Shown here piece by piece: positions 59,901 to 64,000 of a stretch of 64,000 bases of DNA (its first letter is position 1; each line of letters starts with the position of its first letter). The stretch comes from Actinokineospora bangkokensis (GTDB lineage: Bacteria > Actinomycetota > Actinomycetes > Mycobacteriales > Pseudonocardiaceae). A program made the translations under genes and the position numbers. The stretch spans positions 554,351 to 618,350 of the forward strand of contig NZ_MKQR01000026.1 in NCBI RefSeq assembly GCF_001940455.1, written 5' to 3'. Below the pieces are notes generated by a model, which saw nothing but the letters and a program-made list of their open reading frames with translations, was not told the origin of the DNA and searched no databases.

Positions 59901-61325
59901 GAAGGCGCCCGTGCCGTTGGGGGGCGCGACCTCGGCGGCGGGGCCCGCGGTGGGCAGGCCCTCGGCGCCGGGGCGGGGGTAGCTAGTGCCGTCCGGGCGC
60001 ACCCGGCGGAAGGCGTTGGCCAGGTTGGGCCTGCGGTGGGTGCCGGTGCCGCCCGGCTCCTGGGGCCCCTGGGCCAGGTTCGGGTCGCGCGGGAACTGCT
60101 CGGCGTCCGCGACGGGCTCGGGCAACGCACGGCGGCCGCCGCGGGAGCGGTTCAGCGGCAGCGGTTCGCCCTGGCCCGGGGTGTGGTGCCCGGGCGCGGG
60201 GAGGGTGGTGCGGTTCGGGTCGGCGGGGAACGGGCCACCGTCGGCGACCAGGGTCTCCTCGACCTCGGGCAGCGCCCGGCGGCCGCGGCGGCCCGCCTCG
60301 GGCTCGGCGGCGCGGTGCCCGGCGTCGGGCGCCTGCTCCGGCAGCGCGCGCCGACCGCGGCGCGCAGGCTCGGCGTCCCCGTCGGGCAGCACACGGCGAC
60401 CGCTCGGCGCGGCCCCGGTGGCGTCGCCGTCCGGCAGGGCGCGGCGCCCACCCGCTGCGGCGTCGTCGCCTTCGCCCACCAAGGCGCGGCGACCACCGGG
60501 GGCATCGCCCGGCGCAGCGCGGTGGCCCGCGTCGGCGGGGTCGTCGTCGGCCAGGGCGCGGCGACCGCTGGGGGCCTCGCCCGGGTGGGGGGCCGCGGGG
60601 TCGGGGGCGTCGTCGGGGCGGGCCCGGCGGCCGGTGAGGGCGCGGCGGGCGGCTTCGAGCTCCTCCGCCGTGGGGAAGCCGCCGCGCGGGCGGCGGCTGG
60701 TGGACTCCCCGACGCGGGCGGCGGGGGTGTCCGGGGTGGGCTCGGCGAGCAGGCGCTGCCGGACGTCGTCCGGCAGGGCCCGGCGGCCGGTCGGCTGGGC
60801 GTCCTCGGGCTCGGGGGCGCGCCTGCGCCCGCCGGGGGCGGGCGGGTAGGCGGCGGCGGGCTGCGGGTGGGCCTCCCGGTCGACCGGGAAGGTGCCGGTG
60901 CCCGCGGGGCGGGCGCGGCGGGGGGCGTCCGGGACGGCGCGGGTGGGGCCGAGCAGGTCGGCCACCGTGGTCGGGATGCCGTCGTCCTGGCGGGGCGCGG
61001 CCGGGCGCTCGGCGACCGGCTGGCCCTGCGCCTGGGCGAGGATGTCGGCCGGAACGGTGGTGGTGCGGTGCCTGCGGGTGCCCCGCCTGCCGGTGGGGCG
61101 CGGGGGCTCCGGGGCCGGGGGGGCCACCGGGGTCAGGTCGGGCCGGGAGCCGCTGTGGCGCTCCACCAGGTCCGAGACGCTCAGGCCACCGGAGTTCTCC
61201 AGGGAGCGGCGCCTGCGGCCGGTCCGCTCGGCGGGCTCGGCCTGCGGGTGCTCGGGGGCACGCCGCCTGCCTCCCGGGGGCTCACCCGCACCCGGGGCGC
61301 CGTCGCGGTCGTGGTCGTCGGGCAC
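56928..61325 (-). CDS. LytR-CpsA-Psr phosphotransferase with very long repeat N-terminus
   Basis: The 1465-residue protein belongs to the enzymes that attach secondary polymers (arabinogalactan, teichoic acid or capsule) to peptidoglycan. About 950 cytoplasmic residues are low-complexity, rich in Arg, Pro, Asp and Gly, with GRRALP-type and GDSYPRPDAEG-type repeats. A single membrane segment follows (VVAARAAAAVVAVLVFAATG), then the LCP domain (NFLLVGSDTREG, SDTVMVAHV, SFPRDLEI, DALNFVRARH-like QALNFVRARH, DYGRIKRQQRFL with catalytic Arg residues) and a LytR_C domain (IQVLNGGSTIGGIARRTAE). GTG 61323-61325 is preferred over GTG 61346 because GGAAGGAG sits 6 nt upstream. Confidence 0.9.
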   Translation of the reverse strand: MPDDHDRDGAPGAGEPPGGRRRAPEHPQAEPAERTGRRRRSLENSGGLSVSDLVERHSGSRPDLTPVAPPAPEPPRPTGRRGTRRHRTTTVPADILAQAQGQPVAERPAAPRQDDGIPTTVADLLGPTRAVPDAPRRARPAGTGTFPVDREAHPQPAAAYPPAPGGRRRAPEPEDAQPTGRRALPDDVRQRLLAEPTPDTPAARVGESTSRRPRGGFPTAEELEAARRALTGRRARPDDAPDPAAPHPGEAPSGRRALADDDPADAGHRAAPGDAPGGRRALVGEGDDAAAGGRRALPDGDATGAAPSGRRVLPDGDAEPARRGRRALPEQAPDAGHRAAEPEAGRRGRRALPEVEETLVADGGPFPADPNRTTLPAPGHHTPGQGEPLPLNRSRGGRRALPEPVADAEQFPRDPNLAQGPQEPGGTGTHRRPNLANAFRRVRPDGTSYPRPGAEGLPTAGPAAEVAPPNGTGAFRRPPNGTGALRRPGHDDPHPPGARRPGDSYPRPDAEGLPAGGTGALRRPGPDDLDADGGRRPAPGAEGVPGGLRRPGTGAHPRPDLPPNGTGAFRRPAPGDSYPRPDAEGIPANGTGAFRRPAPGDSYPRPGAEGMPNGRRPAPGDSYPRPDAEGIPTNGTGAFRRPAPGDSYPRPDAEGIPTNGTGAFRRPAPGDSYPRPDAEGIPTNGTGAYPRPDAGPRPGTGPRPRPGGPRRPDADAPPAGGTGAFRRPTPGDSHPRPGSAGLPTGDSYPRPDAPGLPTGEGPRIPRQQPPGQSSMPPQPPEEDGERGVALTPPPGVSPAEAIGMTTEMEPIGEAVQKRRRVDQTLARFSAVHDELAAEERARKAKKLKLNPFAAEDDEMDERLSELGRVPGSEPEEVVDFDVDSKSGPEAQARTVRTEAVADPAEVTDVLAATPAAAGAEPEQPEPEQPAPDEAVTEFILGEPVLVELDAAAPAAEPRPAEPEADEPEPAVEVPVQRDRRVVAARAAAAVVAVLVFAATGVGWGFTKWANDSIADVRALDPDSASITDAAGQRGDENFLLVGSDTREGATEEEGVGTAETVPGARSDTVMVAHVPADRSRVVVVSFPRDLEIKRPDCERFDPATNSYTGEVVPGQKSAKMNTAYQFGGPLCMTKVVQELSGLQITRFIGINFEGFKGMVDAVDGVDVCVEKPMFDTLLNTWIVKDPGTDVLLKGDQALNFVRARHVKGDPTSDYGRIKRQQRFLSSLLRKAMSGNVLLDPGKLTSFTGAFARSTFGDGITLDSLLTLGRSLQGLQAGKVTFVTVPTTGYANDRGNEVLRADDNKALFAAVRGNQSLPGEQQGGAATPQPAPLRQQQAEPVDPKTLKIQVLNGGSTIGGIARRTAESLTGYGFTVVAAGASPVPVQKTTIRYGKGHEAQAQALASAVPSATLELDQGAGSALVLVLGPEFDGKVVKPGAAGGTAPPAQEELPGDLSTVNAGDVTCA
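59258..59603 (-). repeat. 75-bp tandem repeats coding for GDSYPRPDAEG units
   Basis: Five consecutive units in the LCP gene. Four are 75 bp (25 residues: GDSYPRPDAEGIPTNG plus TGAFRRPAP) and one is a 60-bp deletion variant (GDSYPRPGAEGMPNGRRP). The three units nearest 59260 are almost identical at the DNA level, which indicates recent duplication or conversion. Confidence 0.85.
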
Positions 61326-61399
61326 CCAAGCTCCTTCCCAGGTCACGCGTTCACCGTTGCCGGTTGGTTATCAAGCCGTTGCACCGTCGCACTCGGTTG

Positions 61400-61417
61400 C
61401 TTACCCGATCGTGTCAC
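61400..61417 (+). promoter_or_regulatory. ACCCGATCGTGT motif, copy 4, in the LCP promoter region
   Basis: CTTACCCGATCGTGTCAC lies 75 bp upstream of the LCP start. It shares ACCCGATCGTGT exactly with the minus strand of 6257-6274. A weaker match (ATAACCCGATCGGGCTAT on the minus strand) lies at 61508-61525. Confidence 0.5.
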
Positions 61418-61545
61418 AGTGCGGACGCGATAGTACGACTGACAGTTCCCCGTGACGACCTCAGACCGGGTACATCCCCGGGGCTGTACCCGATTACGCC
61501 CAGGGCTATAGCCCGATCGGGTTATCGTTCGGCGGCATCGATCCG

Positions 61546-62457
61546 TTAGCGCGCCCCCGCGCGGGGTGTGGCGACCGCGCGCCTGCCGCCCGCGGCCCCG
61601 GCCAGGTGGGCACGCCCGTCCAGCAGGTGCGCGACGGCGTTGCGACCGGACTGCTTCGCCGTGTACAGCAGGGCATCCGCCTCGCGGAGCAGGCGCTCGG
61701 CCGGTCGCGGTGTGTCCTCCGCCACCCGCGGCGCGCACTCGTGCGCCACGCCCATGCTGACCGTCACCCGCAGCCCCAGCACCAGGCTCGACCACGGGTG
61801 GTGCTCGACGCGGGCGCGGGCGGCCTCGACCAGGGCGACCGCGGTGGCCCGGTCGACCCCGGGCAGCACCAGGGCGAACTCCTCGCCGCCGTAGCGGGCG
61901 CAGAAGCCCAGCTCGGGCAGGCCCTCGGCCAGCAGCTCGACCACCCGTTGCAGCACCCGGTCCCCGACCAGGTGCCCGAAGGTGTCGTTGACCTGCTTGA
62001 ACCAGTCCAGGTCGACCAGCGCGACGGCCAGGCCGGTGTCCCGCGAGCCCAGCAGCTCCCCGAGGCGCTGGTCGAGGTAGCGGCGGTTGTAGCAGGCGGT
62101 GAGGCTGTCGCGGATGCTCTGCTCGTGCGCCTCGGCGTGCTCGCGGCGCAGCCGGTCGACCTCGCGGCGCAGCTGCTCGGGGATCTGCGGGCCGGTGCCC
62201 AGCTCGGAGATGAGGTCGAGGGCGGAGCGCAGGTGCTGGTAGGCCTGCCGGTACTGGCCGCGGGAGGCGAGCAGCGCGCCGATCGACTCGTGCAGGCTGA
62301 CGAGGTTGGCGGCGTCGGCGGGTTCGGCGTCCTCGGCCCGGTCGGCGATCGCCGGGTGGCGCAGCGGGACCGTCGGCTCGTTGACCCGGTGGGCAGGCCA
62401 CGGGCTGCCGTGCCGGTCCGGCTCGGAGTTCGCCACACCTCGTCCCAAGACGGTCAC
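61546..62457 (-). CDS. GGDEF diguanylate cyclase with TPR-like N-terminus
   Basis: The 303-residue cytosolic protein has a short helical N-terminal part (residues 50-115, one TPR-like pair: LVSLHESIGALLASRGQYRQ then AYQHLRSAL) and a GGDEF domain (RDSLTACYNRRYLDQ, VDLDWFKQVNDTFGH, active site GGEEF at 190-194, TVSMGVA). It should make c-di-GMP. No RxxD inhibitory site precedes GGEEF. GGGAGG lies 8 nt before the GTG at 62455-62457, preferred over the GTG at 62464. Confidence 0.9.
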   Translation of the reverse strand: MTVLGRGVANSEPDRHGSPWPAHRVNEPTVPLRHPAIADRAEDAEPADAANLVSLHESIGALLASRGQYRQAYQHLRSALDLISELGTGPQIPEQLRREVDRLRREHAEAHEQSIRDSLTACYNRRYLDQRLGELLGSRDTGLAVALVDLDWFKQVNDTFGHLVGDRVLQRVVELLAEGLPELGFCARYGGEEFALVLPGVDRATAVALVEAARARVEHHPWSSLVLGLRVTVSMGVAHECAPRVAEDTPRPAERLLREADALLYTAKQSGRNAVAHLLDGRAHLAGAAGGRRAVATPRAGAR

Positions 62458-62731
62458 CGCGGTCACCTCCCTACGTAAGTGGTGTGTCGACAGTGAAGAG
62501 GCCGCGCTTGAGCGGCCGGGACGCCTGGGGGCAGTAATTCCCCCTACTGGTGGACCGCATGCTGGTCCGAAGCGGTGACGCGGCAGCGCTGCGCGATCAG
62601 CGGACGGCGACCGCCGTCACCGCTCTGGAGCAACCGGTGCTTCCTACCGTGAACACCGTCCACCAGGTGAACGCCTCACCTGGTCGAGCGGTCCCACCTG
62701 ACCGGGCAAGTGCTACCCCGCCCAGCCGGTT

Positions 62732-63187
62732 TCACTCCGTCGGGCAGGGGGTGAACCCGTACGCCTTCCCGGAGAGCACCACGACCCGCTGGTTGCCGAT
62801 CTGCTCGGCCAGCGTCGCCCCGTCCCGGCGGATCCGCACGGTGACGCCGAGGACGTAGACGGTGCCGCGCGGGGGCTTGGCCGAGCGCTCCGGCCGCCAC
62901 CTCGCGTCCGGCCGGAACGTGCTCAGCGCGGGCTCGATGGCCAGGGTGAGGTCCCCGAGGTCGCACGCGCGGTCGGTGAAGTCCGGGTGCTGGGTGCGGC
63001 GCAGGTACTCCCGCTGGGCGCTGGAGCCCTCGTCCGCGGCCGCGTTGAGGTCCGCGAAGTACCGGGTGACCAGCGCCTCGTCACCCCCGCCCGAGCCGGG
63101 GCCCACCGGCACCGCGGTGCCCGCGACGGTGGTGGAGCAGCCCGCGGCCGCGAGCGCGACGGCCACCAGCCCCGCTGCCCGGCGCAT
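62732..63187 (-). CDS. Small secreted lipoprotein
   Basis: A 151-residue lipoprotein. ALAAAGCSTT is the lipobox (Cys17). The mature protein has an NTF2/SnoaL-like start (DEALVTRYFADLNAAADEG) and a strand-rich end (VYVLGVTVRIRRDGATLAEQ, VVVLSGKAYGFTPCPTE), like many actinobacterial lipoproteins of unknown function. Cysteines at CDLGD and CPTE could pair. It overlaps the dus stop by 1 bp (TGATG), so it is translated after dus. Confidence 0.78.
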   Translation of the reverse strand: MRRAAGLVAVALAAAGCSTTVAGTAVPVGPGSGGGDEALVTRYFADLNAAADEGSSAQREYLRRTQHPDFTDRACDLGDLTLAIEPALSTFRPDARWRPERSAKPPRGTVYVLGVTVRIRRDGATLAEQIGNQRVVVLSGKAYGFTPCPTE

Positions 63188-64000
63188 CAGCCCCCCGAGT
63201 GCATGACTTCGGCCCCCGCGGGCACGGCGGGGTCGTCCGGGTCGTCCAGCCAGCCCTCGGGCAGCGCGACCCGGCCGGGCGAGCCCTGCCGACCGCGCGG
63301 CGCCTCGGCCTCCTCGGCCGGGTAGGGCGCGTCGTGGTCGAGCTTGCCGATGAGGTCGTCGAGCTCGGCGAGGGTGGACACCATGGCGAAGCCGCGGCGC
63401 AGCTGCGAGCCCACCGGGAACCCGCGCAGGTACCAGGCCATGTGCTTGCGCAGGTCGCGCACGCCCTTGTCCTCACCGATGAAGTCCACCAGCAGCTCGG
63501 CGTGCCTGCGCAGGATGCGCCCGACCTCGCCCAGGTCAGGTCCGGCGGGCAGCGGGGCGCCGGTGAACGCGGCCTGCAGCTCCGCGAACAGCCAGGGGCG
63601 GCCCAGGCAGCCGCGGCCGACCACCACGCCGTCGCAACCGGTCTCGGAGACCATCCGCAGGGCGTCGGCGGCGCTGAAGATGTCGCCGTTGCCCAGCACC
63701 GGGATGGTGGTGACGGCCTCCTTGAGCCGGGCGATGCGGGTCCAGTCGGCCCGGCCCGAGTAGCGCTGGGCGGCGGTGCGCGCGTGCAGGGCGACGGCCT
63801 TGGCGCCCTCGCCCTCGGCGATGCGCCCCGCGTCGAGGTAGGTGGTGTGCTCGTCGTCGATGCCGACCCGGAACTTCACCGTCACCGGGATGCCCGCGGG
63901 CTCGGCGGCGCGGACGGCGGCGGACACGACCTCACCGAAGAGCCTGCGCTTGTACGGCAGCGCCGCGCCCCCGCCCTTGCGGGTGACCTTGGGCACCGGG
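63187..64000 (-). CDS. dus: tRNA-dihydrouridine synthase (partial, N-terminus outside window)
   Basis: FMN enzyme that reduces uridine in tRNA. The 271 visible residues start in PVPKVTRKGGGAALPYK, just after the GCP motif that holds the catalytic cysteine, which is beyond the edge. Then come VTVKFRVGIDDEHTTY, ALHARTAAQRYSGRADW, PVLGNGDIFSAADAL and GCDGVVVGRGCLGRPWLF, all typical DusB-type motifs. The C-terminal helical RNA-binding part has KHMAWYLRGFPVGSQLR. The last 50 residues are an acidic, Pro-rich extension. Confidence 0.93.
   Translation of the reverse strand, partial: PVPKVTRKGGGAALPYKRRLFGEVVSAAVRAAEPAGIPVTVKFRVGIDDEHTTYLDAGRIAEGEGAKAVALHARTAAQRYSGRADWTRIARLKEAVTTIPVLGNGDIFSAADALRMVSETGCDGVVVGRGCLGRPWLFAELQAAFTGAPLPAGPDLGEVGRILRRHAELLVDFIGEDKGVRDLRKHMAWYLRGFPVGSQLRRGFAMVSTLAELDDLIGKLDHDAPYPAEEAEAPRGRQGSPGRVALPEGWLDDPDDPAVPAGAEVMHSGG

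Noticed and set aside
57141-61433. A 1430-codon plus-strand open frame opposite the LCP gene
   Set aside because: Mirror of the LCP repeats and domain; no recognisable motif and no ribosome binding site.

Overview
The window is high-GC (about 73%) actinobacterial DNA, and I infer an actinomycete of the Pseudonocardiales (Actinosynnema/Saccharothrix-like). The evidence is strong G/C bias at third codon positions, frequent GTG starts, 4-bp ATGA/GTGA gene overlaps, a mycobacterial-type pknG-glnH-glnX locus, PE/PPE-like type VII secretion substrates, CsoR copper control and an Ldt-type L,D-transpeptidase. No phage, transposase, plasmid or CRISPR genes are visible.

Left edge (1-1460): a Clp N-domain protein (running off the window) and a 69-aa helix-turn-helix protein are divergent from a PP2C-like protein. 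Two tandem palindromes lie between them.

1482-31476 is a roughly 30-kb exopolysaccharide locus of the Wzx/Wzy type. It encodes an initiating polyprenyl-phosphate sugar transferase, at least six glycosyltransferases, UDP-glucose dehydrogenase, a UDP-sugar epimerase, a Gfo/Idh/MocA oxidoreductase, two DegT-type aminotransferases each next to a left-handed beta-helix acyltransferase, a flippase, a polymerase, a chain-length regulator without a tyrosine kinase domain, an OafA-type acyltransferase, a polysaccharide deacetylase, and secreted proteins (a beta-helix lipoprotein, a beta-propeller and a 1342-aa DUF4082 protein). The repertoire suggests a lipid-linked polymer containing a uronic acid and amino or acylamino sugars that is exported, polymerised and modified outside the membrane. 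A motif with core ACCCGATCGTGT recurs in promoter regions of this locus and upstream of the cell-wall LCP gene.

31477-40963: a gene-free, G-depleted stretch is followed by three tRNAs (Glu, Asp, Phe), an SCO6745-like protein, a 15-bp tandem repeat, the csoR-copZ-copA copper operon, a small conserved protein, a cold-shock protein, a lipoprotein L,D-transpeptidase and an AraC-type regulator. Three copies of a long palindromic repeat, about 148 bp each, lie at 20629-20776, 21036-21184 and 39854-40000. I see no protein in them.

40974-44388 is a compact operon of probable type VII secretion substrates: a YxxxD/E protein paired with a WxG protein, twice, plus one unknown. No secretion machinery is present. 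A thioesterase and a membrane metallophosphoesterase follow on the other strand.

46639-52030 is the pknG-glnH-glnX amino-acid sensing locus, with an unusually long repeat-rich PknG N-terminus. Next come an MFS transporter, a two-component system preceded by a secreted helical protein and a tiny lipoprotein, phoU, a 1465-aa LytR-CpsA-Psr protein with a tandem-repeat N-terminus, a GGDEF protein, a small lipoprotein and a tRNA-dihydrouridine synthase cut by the right edge.
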